Shown here piece after piece: positions 53,586 through 63,696 of a stretch of DNA of 64,000 nucleotides; position 1 is the stretch's first letter, and every line of letters starts with the position of its first letter. The notes under the pieces are model-generated. The model searched no databases. It was not told where the DNA came from and saw only the letters and a program-made list of their open reading frames with translations. A program made the position numbers and the translations under genes. The stretch comes from Shinella sp. WSJ-2 (GTDB taxonomy: Bacteria; Pseudomonadota; Alphaproteobacteria; Rhizobiales; Rhizobiaceae): NCBI RefSeq assembly GCF_003432075.1, contig NZ_QWBU01000006.1:124001-188000 (forward strand). The letters run 5' to 3'.

Positions 53586-54507
53586 GGCCGGGCCTCCCGG
53601 CGGGCGGCGCGCAGCGCCGTGTCGATCAGGAAGAGCATGACGAGGGCCATCAAGGTCATGGCGATGGCCGCGCCGAAGGGCCAGTTGCGGCCGCCGCCAA
53701 ATTGCAGCTGGATCAGCGAGCCCATCATCATCTGCTTGCCGCCGCCCATCAGCGTCGGTTCCAGCACGGCGCCGAGCGCCGGCACGAAGACGAGGATGGC
53801 GCCGGCGACGAGGCCGGGGGCGGTCAAGGGCAAGATGACCCGGCGCAGCGTGACCCAGCGGTCGCCGTAAAGATCGTGCGAGGCCTCGATCAGCGTGCCG
53901 TCGAGCTTTTCGATGGAGGCGAAGACCGGCAGAACCATCAGCGGCATGGCGGTATAGACCATGGCTGTCAGCGTCGCGCCGTCGTTGAACATGAAGCTCA
54001 TGCCGGCGGGAAAACCGAACTGTTCCAGCAGGCTGGGCAGGGTGCCGTCCTTGCCGAGGATGATCATCCAGGCATAGACGCGGAGAATCATCGAGACCCA
54101 GAAGGGCAGGGTGACGAGATAGACGAGGATTGCCTTGCGGTTCGCGGGCTGGCGCGAAATGAAATAGGCGACCGGCACGGCGAAGAGGAGACAGATCAGC
54201 GTGGTGGCGCCGGCCAGAAGGAAGGTGCGGCCGATGATCAGCAGATATTGCGGGGTGAATTCCAGCTCCCCGGTCCAGCCCTCGTTGAACAGGATCTGGC
54301 TGTAGCCGGCGAGGTTGAAATCCCAGGTGAAGCCGCCATAGGCGCCGCGCGTCGCCACCGAGACCGCGGCGATGATGAAGATCGGCAGGATCAGCGCAAA
54401 GCCCATCAGAAGCCGCGACGGCAGCAGGCCCCAGAAAGAAAGGTCGTGCCATAACCGGGCGCGCGGCGCGCGCTCCAGTCTGGCGGGGGCGTTGAGGGCG
54501 CTATCCG

Positions 54508-54511
<4 letters not shown>
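53582..54511 (-). CDS. PotB-type ABC transporter permease
   Basis: 309 residues, six helices plus an N-terminal cytoplasmic extension rich in Arg/Pro. EAA loop LIEASHDLYGDRWVTLRRVI followed by LPLTAPGLV. Overlaps the ATPase gene by 4 bases upstream and the second permease gene by 4 bases downstream, indicating tight coupling. Confidence 0.93.
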
Positions 54512-55581
<1,070 letters not shown>

Positions 55582-55591
55582 GCCGTGATCC

Positions 55592-57673
55592 TTACGCCGG
55601 CTCGAGCTGGGTGACTTCGCGGCGGAAGGGCAGGGCATCGCCGATATCCGGCGTATCCAGCTCCCGGGCATAACGGTGGCCGGCATAGGTCGCCCAGGCG
55701 ATGGGCGCGGGGGCCGCGGCATCGCCGATGATCTTCACCGACTTGATCCCGGCGTCGGCCCAGTCGGCCTGACGGGCGATCAGGTCGTTGTAGAGCGCGT
55801 CCTCCGAAAGGCGCGAGGCGACCATGACGACGGCGTCGCAGCCGATGGCGGTCTTGCGCCCGGTATAGGTGCAGTTGGTCTCGACCTCGCCGGCGCGAAT
55901 GGCGGTCACGCCGCGGTTGAGGCGGATGTCGACGCCGAGATCGTCGAGGCGGACATGGATTGCGCCCTGTTCCAGCGTGTTGCGCGTCCAGTCGGAGACA
56001 TAGGCCGATGGTGTGACGAGGATGACCTTGGCGCCGGCCTTGGCCATCACCTCGGCCATGACGCCGCCCATGTAATAGTGGTCGTCGTCATAGACCACGA
56101 CGGTCTTGCCGGCGAGATTTTCGGGATGAACCTTGCCCATGATGTCGTCGGGCGTCCAGACGGTCATGCCGGCGTCGATCGGCATCGGCACGACATGCTG
56201 GCGGGCGACCCCGTCGCGGCGCCAGTGCGAGCCGGTGGCGATGGCGACATGCTCGAAGCCGAAGCCGAGCACGTCGTCGGCCGTCAGGCGGCTGTCGAAA
56301 TAGGTCTCGACATTGGTGCGCTGGGAAATCTGGTACTGGCGGTAATCGACCACGCGGCCCCAGGCGGAGAGACCGGGCAGCAGCCGTTCGCGGGCGACAC
56401 GGCCGCCGAGCGTGGTGGTGGCTTCCGCCAGCGTCACGTCATAGCCGCGCATCGAAAGCGCGCGGGTGGCTTCAAGACCCGCCGGGCCGGCGCCGACGAC
56501 GAGCACGGTCTGGCTGTCGCCCTTCTCGTTCATGCGCTCCGGGTGCCAGCCCTTGCGCCATTCCTCCATGAAGGTCGGGTTCTGCGTGCAGCGGCTGATC
56601 GACATGGTCATGTCGCCGGTGATGCACATGTTGCAGCCGATGCATTCGCGGATGTCTTCGATGCGGCCTTCCTCGATCTTCTTTGGCAGGAAGGGATCGG
56701 CGATCGACGGGCGGGCGCAGCCGATGAAATCGAGCACGCCCTGGCGGATCATGCGCGCCATCACGTCCGGCGAGGTGAAGCGGCCAACGCCGACGACAGG
56801 CTTCGACGAGAGCTCGCGGATGCCCCGGACCAACAATTCCTGCGCGCCCTCCTCCTTGAAGCGCGAGGGGCCGGAACAGTCTTCCCAGGCGCCATGAGCC
56901 AGGTCCCAGAGGTCCGGCAGGTCGGCATTCATCTCGACGAATTCGCGCACTTCGGCATTGGAGAAGCCGAGTTCGCCAATGGTCTCGTCGAGGCTGACGC
57001 GCATGGTGATGGCGGTCGTATCGCCGACGGCGTCACGGATATCGGCCACCACTTCACGAGCGAAGCGCGAGCGGTTTTCGAGACTCCCGCCATATTCGTC
57101 GGTGCGCTGGTTGGTAGCCCGCGACAGGAAGTGCTGGAAGATGCCGAAGCCGTGCGCGCCGTAGAGACAGATCAGGTCGAAGCCGGCGATCTTGGAGCGC
57201 TTGGCGGCGTTGACGAACCAGCGGCGCAGGTCCTTGATTTCGCCCTTGTCCAGCGCGCGGGCCTGGACCGGATCGTTGGTGAAGGTGCGGATCGGCAGGG
57301 CGGAGGGCGCGAGCGGTACTTCCTTCGTGTAGAAATTCGGGCCGTTGATGCCGGAATAGGCAAGCTGGATGCCGGCGAGCGCGCCGTGCACCTTCATGGC
57401 GTCGGACATGCGGCGAAGGCCGGGAATGTCCTTGTCTTCCCACAGGCGCAGCTCGATGAACGGCGTGATTTCCGAGGTGTGGTGCATCTCGGTCTGTTCG
57501 GTGAAGATGACGCCCCAGCCGCCTTCCGACTTGATGCCGCGCATGGCCGCGGCCGCGGACGGGTCGCGGTAGCCGCCGCCATTGCAATGCGGAACCTGAT
57601 AGAACCGGTTTTTCGCGATGTGCGGGCCAATCGCGAGAGGTTCGAACAGGATATCGTATTTGGCGTCGCGCAT
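55592..57673 (-). CDS. Trimethylamine-dehydrogenase-like FMN/4Fe-4S/FAD amine demethylase
   Basis: 693 residues. N-terminal FMN barrel starting YDILFEPLAIGPHIAKNRFY with QVPHCNGGG; 4Fe-4S ligands in CIGCNMCITGDMTMSISRC (C-x2-C-x2-C-x11-C) at about residues 340-360; C-terminal FAD/NAD-type domain (VLVVGAGPAGLEATRALSMR). The order and spacing match trimethylamine/dimethylamine dehydrogenase and the N-methylproline demethylase StcD. It should remove an N-methyl group oxidatively. First gene of the operon continuing with the Pot-type transporter, RidA, DUF1028 and M20 genes. A candidate LysR site lies about 75 bases upstream. Confidence 0.92.
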   Translation of the reverse strand: MRDAKYDILFEPLAIGPHIAKNRFYQVPHCNGGGYRDPSAAAAMRGIKSEGGWGVIFTEQTEMHHTSEITPFIELRLWEDKDIPGLRRMSDAMKVHGALAGIQLAYSGINGPNFYTKEVPLAPSALPIRTFTNDPVQARALDKGEIKDLRRWFVNAAKRSKIAGFDLICLYGAHGFGIFQHFLSRATNQRTDEYGGSLENRSRFAREVVADIRDAVGDTTAITMRVSLDETIGELGFSNAEVREFVEMNADLPDLWDLAHGAWEDCSGPSRFKEEGAQELLVRGIRELSSKPVVGVGRFTSPDVMARMIRQGVLDFIGCARPSIADPFLPKKIEEGRIEDIRECIGCNMCITGDMTMSISRCTQNPTFMEEWRKGWHPERMNEKGDSQTVLVVGAGPAGLEATRALSMRGYDVTLAEATTTLGGRVARERLLPGLSAWGRVVDYRQYQISQRTNVETYFDSRLTADDVLGFGFEHVAIATGSHWRRDGVARQHVVPMPIDAGMTVWTPDDIMGKVHPENLAGKTVVVYDDDHYYMGGVMAEVMAKAGAKVILVTPSAYVSDWTRNTLEQGAIHVRLDDLGVDIRLNRGVTAIRAGEVETNCTYTGRKTAIGCDAVVMVASRLSEDALYNDLIARQADWADAGIKSVKIIGDAAAPAPIAWATYAGHRYARELDTPDIGDALPFRREVTQLEPA

Positions 57674-57973
57674 GGCAGTCCTCGGGGTTTCCTGGCTCTA
57701 TTGGATTGGGCAACGGGCTTGCGGTAAATGACGCGTTCCGGAAACATGGATTAGGTTCAGGCTAATCAGGGTCTGCCGTGTGGCGGATTCCTGATTTCAA
57801 TCTCCGCGCGAAGGCGCGACCGCATGGTGGCGACCGAAAAATTCTCTTTTATTTTCACCAGGTTGTGAAGGGGATAGGCTCGAGCCTCGATGCTGCAGAC
57901 ATGCGGGATCGCACCATTCCATCTCCGATGCGCGAAAACCGGGCGGCGCGCTGCCGCCCGGACAGGCGCCTGC
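57674..57973. other. Intergenic region upstream of the flavin demethylase operon
   Basis: 300 bases with no convincing gene. It holds the ATTAG/CTAAT inverted repeat described next; the rest (57780-57973) shows nothing I can name. A 73-residue open frame at 57778-57999 has no recognisable protein features. Confidence 0.6.
57749..57767. promoter_or_regulatory. Candidate LysR-type operator (GATTAG-N7-CTAATC)
   Basis: Perfect 6-bp arms around GTTCAGG. LysR regulators usually bind interrupted dyads of this size. A related sequence lies upstream of the FMO gene at 61911. Likely regulator: the LysR protein encoded at 59452. Confidence 0.5.
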
Positions 57974-59455
57974 CTAGTATTTCACCCACACGGTTTTGAG
58001 CGCGCAGTACTTGTCGAAGCTGTGGATCGAGAGGTCGCGGCCAAAACCGGACTGTTTCACGCCGCCGAACGGCGTCATGGCCGAGAGGGCATCCACCGTG
58101 TTGACCGAGACCGTGCCGGCATTGAGGCGGTCGGAAACGGAGAGCGCGCGCGACAGGTCCTTCGTCCAGACGGAGGCGGCGAGACCGTATTCGCTGTCGT
58201 TTGCCATGCGCAGCGCCTCCTCGTCGTGGTCGAAGGGCGTGATGGCGAGCACGGGGCCGAAAATCTCTTCCCGCGCGATACGGGCATCAGGGGCGACATC
58301 GTTGAAGATGGTCGGCTGGATGTAGCAATCCGAGCCGTCGCGGGTCTCGCGCTCGCCGCCATGGGCGAGGCGGGCTTCCTTGCGGCCGATGTCGATATAA
58401 TCAGCCACGCGGTCGGCATGGGCCTTCTCCACCAGCGGCCCCATGCGGGTGGCAAGATCGAGCGGATCGCCGAGCGGCCAGGCGGCGGTGGCGGCGATGA
58501 CCTTCTGGGTGAATTCCTCCTGCACGGAGCGATGCACCAAAAGGCGCGAATTGGCCGAGCAGACCTCGCCGGAATTGAACAAGATGCCGAAGGCGGCCAT
58601 CTCGGCGGCCTTGTCGAGATCGGCATCGGCGAAAACGAGGTTCGGCGATTTGCCGCCGGTCTCCAGCCACACCTGTTTCATGTTGCTCTGGCCGGCATAG
58701 GTCATGAACAGCTTGCCGACCTTGGTCGAGCCGGTGAAGACCAGCGCGTCGACATCCGGATGCAGGCCGAGCGCCCGGCCGGCATCCTCGCCGAAGCCCG
58801 GCACGACATTCAGCACGCTGTCCGGCAGGCCGGCCTCGGAGGCGAGCTCGGCCAGCATCAGGGCGGAGAGCGGCGATTGCTCGGCCGGCTTCAGCACCAC
58901 GGAATTGCCGGTGGCCAGCGCCGGCGCAAGCTTCCATGTCGCCATGTCGAGTGGGAAATTCCACGGCACGACGGCGCCGATGACGCCGAGCGGAACGCGG
59001 CGGATGAGGGCGAGATCGCCGCGGCCGGTCGGGGCGATCTCATCATAGAGCTTGTCGATCGCCTCGGCATGCCACTGGAAGAAATGCGCCGAGCCGGGCG
59101 CGTCGATGGTCGAGCTGTCGCCGATCGGCTTGCCGACATCGAGCGTTTCGAGCAGGGCCAGTTCCGGGATGTTGTCGCGGATGAGGGCGGCAAGCCGCAG
59201 CAGAACCTCCTTGCGCTCGGCCGGCGATTTGCCAGACCAGCGGCCGTCATTGAAGGCGCGCCGTGCGGAGGCGACTGCGGCGTCGATATCCTCGGCGGTG
59301 CCGCGGGCAACAGCCGTCAGGACCTGCGCATTGGCCGGATTGATGGTCTCGAACCGGCCGCCCTTCACCGCATCGCGGAACTTGCCGTCGATATAGACGC
59401 CGTTGCGGAATTTCAGGCTTTGCGCGCGGGTGCGCCAGTCGATCGTCGTGGTCAT
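57974..59455 (-). CDS. NAD(P)-dependent aldehyde dehydrogenase (PuuC-like)
   Basis: 493 residues. NAD-site GAVVPWNFPLDMATWKLAPA, GSTKVGKLF, catalytic Glu in LETGGKSPNLVF and catalytic Cys in NSGEVCSANSR. Closest by eye to gamma-glutamyl-gamma-aminobutyraldehyde or betaine-aldehyde type dehydrogenases used in polyamine/amine breakdown. Its start overlaps the lysR-type stop by 4 bases, so it is co-transcribed with that regulator. Confidence 0.92.
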   Translation of the reverse strand: MTTTIDWRTRAQSLKFRNGVYIDGKFRDAVKGGRFETINPANAQVLTAVARGTAEDIDAAVASARRAFNDGRWSGKSPAERKEVLLRLAALIRDNIPELALLETLDVGKPIGDSSTIDAPGSAHFFQWHAEAIDKLYDEIAPTGRGDLALIRRVPLGVIGAVVPWNFPLDMATWKLAPALATGNSVVLKPAEQSPLSALMLAELASEAGLPDSVLNVVPGFGEDAGRALGLHPDVDALVFTGSTKVGKLFMTYAGQSNMKQVWLETGGKSPNLVFADADLDKAAEMAAFGILFNSGEVCSANSRLLVHRSVQEEFTQKVIAATAAWPLGDPLDLATRMGPLVEKAHADRVADYIDIGRKEARLAHGGERETRDGSDCYIQPTIFNDVAPDARIAREEIFGPVLAITPFDHDEEALRMANDSEYGLAASVWTKDLSRALSVSDRLNAGTVSVNTVDALSAMTPFGGVKQSGFGRDLSIHSFDKYCALKTVWVKY

Positions 59456-60411
59456 GAGCTGCCTTTCTGGTCCTTGGGGCGAGCAGCGGAGACCGGCAGG
59501 TCCATGACCATGTCACCGATCTTCTCGCCGCAGAAATCGATGAAGCGGCGCACCGTCAGAGCCGGGCTCGCGCCCCCCATGGAGAGGATGCCCATGCGCA
59601 TGGGGCGCAGGTTACCGGTGAGCGGCACGAAGGAGAGCTTGCCGCCGTCCAATGCATAGGTGGAGACGGGGCGGATATTGGCGATCGAATAGCCGAAACG
59701 ATTGGCGACCATGGCGCGCATCACCGACATGTCGCGGGTGCGCTCGACGATCTGCGGCGTCAGTCCCGCCTCGCGGAACAGCGAGAGGAAATAGGCCGAG
59801 CTGTGCGGCAGATCGAGCAGGATCATCGGATGGGGTGCCAGATCCTCGATTGTTACGGCGCTGCGGTCGGCGAGCGGATGATCCTCGTGCAGCACCGCAT
59901 AGGGCGGCAGCACGGCCAGCTCGTGGAAGGCGATGTCGGCGGGAATGTCGAGATCATAGGACAGCGCGATATCGAAGCGCGCCATGCGCAGCCCTTCCAG
60001 GATGCGTGCCTGATCGCGCTCGTACTGGAAGAAATCGACATCAGGATATTCGTCGGAAAAGGCGCGCCGCAGCGCCGGGATGACGGCCTGCGCGAAGGTG
60101 ACGAGGCAGGCGACATGCAGCGGCCCGCGGATTTGTCCGGTCAGTTCGTTGGAGAGCGCATTGAGCTTGGCAGCCTCGCCGAGGATCTGGCGCGCCTGCT
60201 CCACGAAGGTGTGGCCGGCCTGCGTCAGCGACAGACCATGGGCATGGCGGCGCACGAACAGCGTGATGCCGAATTCCTTCTCGAGCTGCGAGATCGCCGC
60301 CGAGACGGAGGGGGCGGAAACGTTCACCCGCTCGGCCGCCTCGGTGACGGAGCCATATTCCCCGACCGCGACGAGATATTCCAGTTGCCGGAGCGTGAAG
60401 CGCAACGCCAT
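59452..60411 (-). CDS. LysR-family transcriptional regulator
   Basis: 319 residues. N-terminal helix-turn-helix FTLRQLEYLVAVGEYGSVTE then AAERVNVSAPSVSAAISQLE; C-terminal periplasmic-binding-like effector domain (GPLHVACLVTFAQAVIPALR). Start ATG 60411 with AGGGGAAC upstream; an extension to 60525 is not family-like. Flanked by the FMO and aldehyde dehydrogenase genes on the same strand; likely activates them and the flavin demethylase operon in response to an amine-derived ligand. Confidence 0.92.
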   Translation of the reverse strand: MALRFTLRQLEYLVAVGEYGSVTEAAERVNVSAPSVSAAISQLEKEFGITLFVRRHAHGLSLTQAGHTFVEQARQILGEAAKLNALSNELTGQIRGPLHVACLVTFAQAVIPALRRAFSDEYPDVDFFQYERDQARILEGLRMARFDIALSYDLDIPADIAFHELAVLPPYAVLHEDHPLADRSAVTIEDLAPHPMILLDLPHSSAYFLSLFREAGLTPQIVERTRDMSVMRAMVANRFGYSIANIRPVSTYALDGGKLSFVPLTGNLRPMRMGILSMGGASPALTVRRFIDFCGEKIGDMVMDLPVSAARPKDQKGSS

Positions 60412-60562
60412 GTCTGTTCCCCTGTTGAGGCCCCAATTAAGGAACAGATTTTTCTGCGCGGGAAGAGCGTGGCTCTCCGGGCTGTGGATGAAGCGGCGGA
60501 GGCCGGGGGTATGGTCTCGCATCATCGCATGCTCGTCTCTCCAGCGGCCGCGTTCAACAGCC

Positions 60563-61819
60563 TCAGGAGGCCGCGGCTTCCGCCCCGGTTTTCTCGTCGC
60601 TGCGGTGTTCGGCTATATAGCCGGCCAGATAATCTGCATCGTGCCAGCAGCCCCAGATGAAGGAGGAGGCGCGGCGCGACAGCCAGGGCAGGCCGACGAA
60701 GAACAGGCCCGGCACTTTCGACACGCCGCGCTCATGCACCGGCCGGCCCTTTTCATCGAGCGCGTCGAGCTTCAGCCAGCTGTAGTCGACCGCATAACCC
60801 GTCGCCCAGATGATGGAGGTGATGCCGGCTTCCTTGAGGTTCAGTGCGAGGATCGGATCGGTCACGCAGACCGGGTCCGGCTCTCTGTGACGGGCTTCCG
60901 GTTCTTCCGGCAGGTCGAGATTGTTTTCGGCGGCATAGGCATCGGCGCGGTCGAGCAGCGACAGCTGGTTGGCATCGCCGCGGGCGATGTTGTCGGCAAG
61001 ATCGGGTGCGATCTGCAGCACGCCGTCCTTGAAGCTTTCCGCCCGGCCGAGCAGGGTCATGCCGCGATTGCCGAGGCGGCGGAAATCGACGGTGTTGCCG
61101 CCATAGGCGCCGCTGACGGCGATGGTGACGTGTTCGGTGTTCGGCGCGGGCACCTTGAGGTCCCAGATGCCGAGCACGCCGAGCCACCAGCAGAAATCCT
61201 TGCCACGATAGCGGCGCGGCGGCCGGTCATGCGGACCGATGGAGAGATAGACGCGACGTCCCGCGCGCAACAATTCGTCGGCGATCTGCGTGCCGGAGGA
61301 ACCGGCGCCGACCACCAGAACCGCACCCTCCGGCATCTGGCCGGGATTGCGATAGGTGTTGGAATGGATCTGCGTAATGCCTTCTTCCGCCGGCACCAGC
61401 GCCGGCATGATCGGCCGCTGGAAGGCGCCGGTGGCGGAGACGACGTTCTTCGCCTCGATGATGCCCTCGGAGGTCTCTATGCGAAAGCCGCCACCCGCGC
61501 GGGAGACGCTCTTGACTTCGATGCCGGTGCGGATCGGCGCCTTTATCATCTCGGCATAGGCCACGAAATAGTCTGCGACCTGCTCCTTCGGGGCGAAGGC
61601 ATCGTCTTCGAGGCCGGGAAAGGTCATGCCGGGGAACCGGTCGTGCCAGGCGGGGCCGTTGGCGACGAGGCTGTCCCAGCGGGCGGTGCGCCAGCTTTCG
61701 GCGATGCGGTTCTTTTCGAGCACGAGATGGGGCACGCCGCGCTTGCCGAGATGTTCGCTCATGGCGACGCCGGCCTGGCCGGCGCCGATGACGAGCGTGT
61801 CCACTTTTTCCACTGACAT
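60563..61819 (-). CDS. Flavin-containing monooxygenase-like protein
   Basis: 418 residues. FAD motif TLVIGAGQAGVAMSEHLGKR at the N-terminus, NADPH motif VLVVGAGSSGTQIADELLRA in the middle, and the connecting NVVSATGAFQRP segment. Related to YUCCA/FMO-type N- or S-oxygenases of nucleophilic amines. Encoded upstream of the LysR and aldehyde dehydrogenase genes with a 151-base gap; fits oxidative amine metabolism. Substrate unknown. Confidence 0.88.
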   Translation of the reverse strand: MSVEKVDTLVIGAGQAGVAMSEHLGKRGVPHLVLEKNRIAESWRTARWDSLVANGPAWHDRFPGMTFPGLEDDAFAPKEQVADYFVAYAEMIKAPIRTGIEVKSVSRAGGGFRIETSEGIIEAKNVVSATGAFQRPIMPALVPAEEGITQIHSNTYRNPGQMPEGAVLVVGAGSSGTQIADELLRAGRRVYLSIGPHDRPPRRYRGKDFCWWLGVLGIWDLKVPAPNTEHVTIAVSGAYGGNTVDFRRLGNRGMTLLGRAESFKDGVLQIAPDLADNIARGDANQLSLLDRADAYAAENNLDLPEEPEARHREPDPVCVTDPILALNLKEAGITSIIWATGYAVDYSWLKLDALDEKGRPVHERGVSKVPGLFFVGLPWLSRRASSFIWGCWHDADYLAGYIAEHRSDEKTGAEAAAS

Positions 61820-61910
61820 GCCGGCTTCCCCTTGCTTTCCGGTGCGGCGGCCCGTGCGGCCGCGACATGCGAAAGGTGTAGAGGAAGCCTGTTTTGCCCG
61901 ACATAAGAGT

Positions 61911-61930
61911 TTGGTTCAGCGCTGATTAGG
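61911..61930. promoter_or_regulatory. Second candidate LysR-type site, upstream of the FMO gene
   Basis: TTGGTTCAGCGCTGATTAGG aligns, with a one-base shift, to TTAGGTTCAGGCTAATCAGG at 57751-57770. Both lie about 75-95 bases upstream of leftward genes in the same functional region, suggesting one shared regulator. Confidence 0.4.
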
Positions 61931-61947
61931 TGGCCGCTAAGCCGGTT

Positions 61948-62532
61948 CTAATCCAGGATCGCCATATCGAGCTCCGCCTTACGGCCGAGCTTCGTCATCC
62001 ACTCCACATATTGCGGCTGCTTGCGGATCTGCCGTCCGTAGTGGCGGCGAAGGGCGGCGGTGAGGTCGCCCTTGCGGCCCAGCTGTTCGTCTGCAAAGCC
62101 GATCATCTGCGAGTTCGGCCAGGCCTGCGGTCGGATGGTGGCGAGGCGGTTGAAGAGGTTTTCAGCCTCCTCGTCCGGATTGCCCTGCGCCATCAGGGTC
62201 AACATGGCAGCCGTCGAGCGGGAGATGCCCATATGGCAGTGGACGAGCAGATGGCTCGCCGCGTCCCGATCCTGCCGGTTCAGGAAATCCTGCCCGAAGG
62301 CCAGGATCGACGCGATGTGATCGGGCCGCGGCCGCACCCGTTCCGGTAGGTCGTCGATGATGTCGTGGAAACGCAGAGTCGTGCGCAGGTGCTTGCCGTA
62401 GCTCTGGAAGGCCTCGAGTTCGGGCAATTCCGGATCGAGCAGCGAGAGCACATGGGTTACGTTCCGGGCGCTCTGGCCGGGCAGCTCCTCGATGCCGCAG
62501 ATGGTGAGCTCCGGAGAAAATACGACGTCCAT
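61948..62532 (-). CDS. Protein-tyrosine/dual-specificity phosphatase-like protein
   Basis: 194 residues. The phosphatase signature HC-x5-R is intact: VHCHMGISRSTA with Cys99 and Arg105. Upstream general-acid region may be HDIIDDLPE. ATG 62532 has GAAGGA upstream; a TTG two codons earlier is an alternative. Divergent from the SMP-30 gene. Substrate (protein, nucleotide or phosphosugar) unknown. Confidence 0.85.
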   Translation of the reverse strand: MDVVFSPELTICGIEELPGQSARNVTHVLSLLDPELPELEAFQSYGKHLRTTLRFHDIIDDLPERVRPRPDHIASILAFGQDFLNRQDRDAASHLLVHCHMGISRSTAAMLTLMAQGNPDEEAENLFNRLATIRPQAWPNSQMIGFADEQLGRKGDLTAALRRHYGRQIRKQPQYVEWMTKLGRKAELDMAILD

Positions 62533-62671
62533 TTCCAAAATCCTTCACAGCAATTGATTTGCGCAGGATACAGGCGGCCTGTGAGGAAACGAAGGCGTTT
62601 CTTGGCCGTCTTGCCCTGCGCGTCTTGATCGTTATCCTGCGGCGCGGTTCGTTCAAGAGGAGAGCAACGGA

Positions 62672-63577
62672 ATGTCGTTTTTTGCCGCTGAAGAGCCCGA
62701 ATTCTCCACCTTCGTGCTGGGCAATGCGCCGCTGAAGAAACTGGCCGGCGGTTTCGATTGGGTCGAGGGGCCGGTCTGGTTCGGCGATCACGAATGCCTG
62801 CTGTTCTCCGATATTCCCAACAACCGCATGTTGCGCTGGAGTGCCGCGACCGGCATCACCCCGTTCCGCGAGCCGTCGAATTTCTCGAACGGCAACACCC
62901 GCGACCGGGAGGGGCGGCTGGTGACCTGCGAGCACGGCACGCGCCGCGTCACCCGAACGGAGCATGACGGCACGATCACCGTCATTGCCGACCGTTTCGA
63001 AGGCAAGCGGCTGAATTCGCCGAACGATGTCGTCGTTGCCTCCGACGGCGCGATCTGGTTCACCGATCCGCATTACGGCATCGCCTCCGATTATGAGGGC
63101 ACGCGGGCCGAGCAGGAATTGCCGTGCAACGTCTATCGCGTCGATGCGCTCTCCGGCGAGATCCGCGCCATGCTCACCGATTTCAACTGCCCGAACGGCC
63201 TTGCCTTCAGCCCGGATGAAAAGCGGCTCTACATCGCCGATACCGGCCGGATGTTCGAGGACGATCCGCGCCATATCCGCGTCTTCGATGTGGGGGCTGA
63301 CTGGGCGCTGACGGGTGGCAAGGTTTTTCACACGATCTCGCCCGGTTGCGCGGATGGCATGCGCGTCGATGCGGCGGGCAATCTCTGGTCTTCGGCGGGC
63401 GACGGCGTGCATTGCATAGCGCCGGACGGGAGGGTTCTGGGCCGCATCCTGGTGCCGGAAACCGTGTCCAACATCTGCTTCGGCGGCCGGCAGGGCCATC
63501 GCCTGTTCATCACCGCGACGACGTCGCTCTATGCCGTCTCCTTGGCCATTCGAGGCGCGGCGCGGCCCGTGCGCTGA
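62672..63577 (+). CDS. SMP-30/gluconolactonase-family protein
   Basis: 301 residues, six-bladed propeller. Metal-site residues are visible: Glu in WVEGPVWF, Asn in LNSPNDVVVASDG, Asn in NCPNGLAFSPDE and Asp in ADTGRMF. Family members hydrolyse sugar lactones; the EHGTRRVTR segment is typical of the bacterial gluconolactonase branch. ATG 62672 has AGGAGAG upstream. Single gene as far as can be seen. Confidence 0.92.
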   Translation: MSFFAAEEPEFSTFVLGNAPLKKLAGGFDWVEGPVWFGDHECLLFSDIPNNRMLRWSAATGITPFREPSNFSNGNTRDREGRLVTCEHGTRRVTRTEHDGTITVIADRFEGKRLNSPNDVVVASDGAIWFTDPHYGIASDYEGTRAEQELPCNVYRVDALSGEIRAMLTDFNCPNGLAFSPDEKRLYIADTGRMFEDDPRHIRVFDVGADWALTGGKVFHTISPGCADGMRVDAAGNLWSSAGDGVHCIAPDGRVLGRILVPETVSNICFGGRQGHRLFITATTSLYAVSLAIRGAARPVR

Positions 63578-63696
63578 CAAGCAAAGCGCAAACATTACAA
63601 AAATATAACGAGGCACTGGCCTTTCCGTCCGCTATGGGTGGCTCCACATGAGATGGAAAGGGACGGACGAGGCGTGGCCTCGCCATGGGGTTGCCG

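Noticed and set aside
55676-57727. 683-residue plus-strand open frame
   Set aside because: Antisense to the TMADH-like gene, which has complete cofactor motifs.
57890-59659. 589-residue plus-strand open frame
   Set aside because: Antisense to the aldehyde dehydrogenase; no domain recognised.
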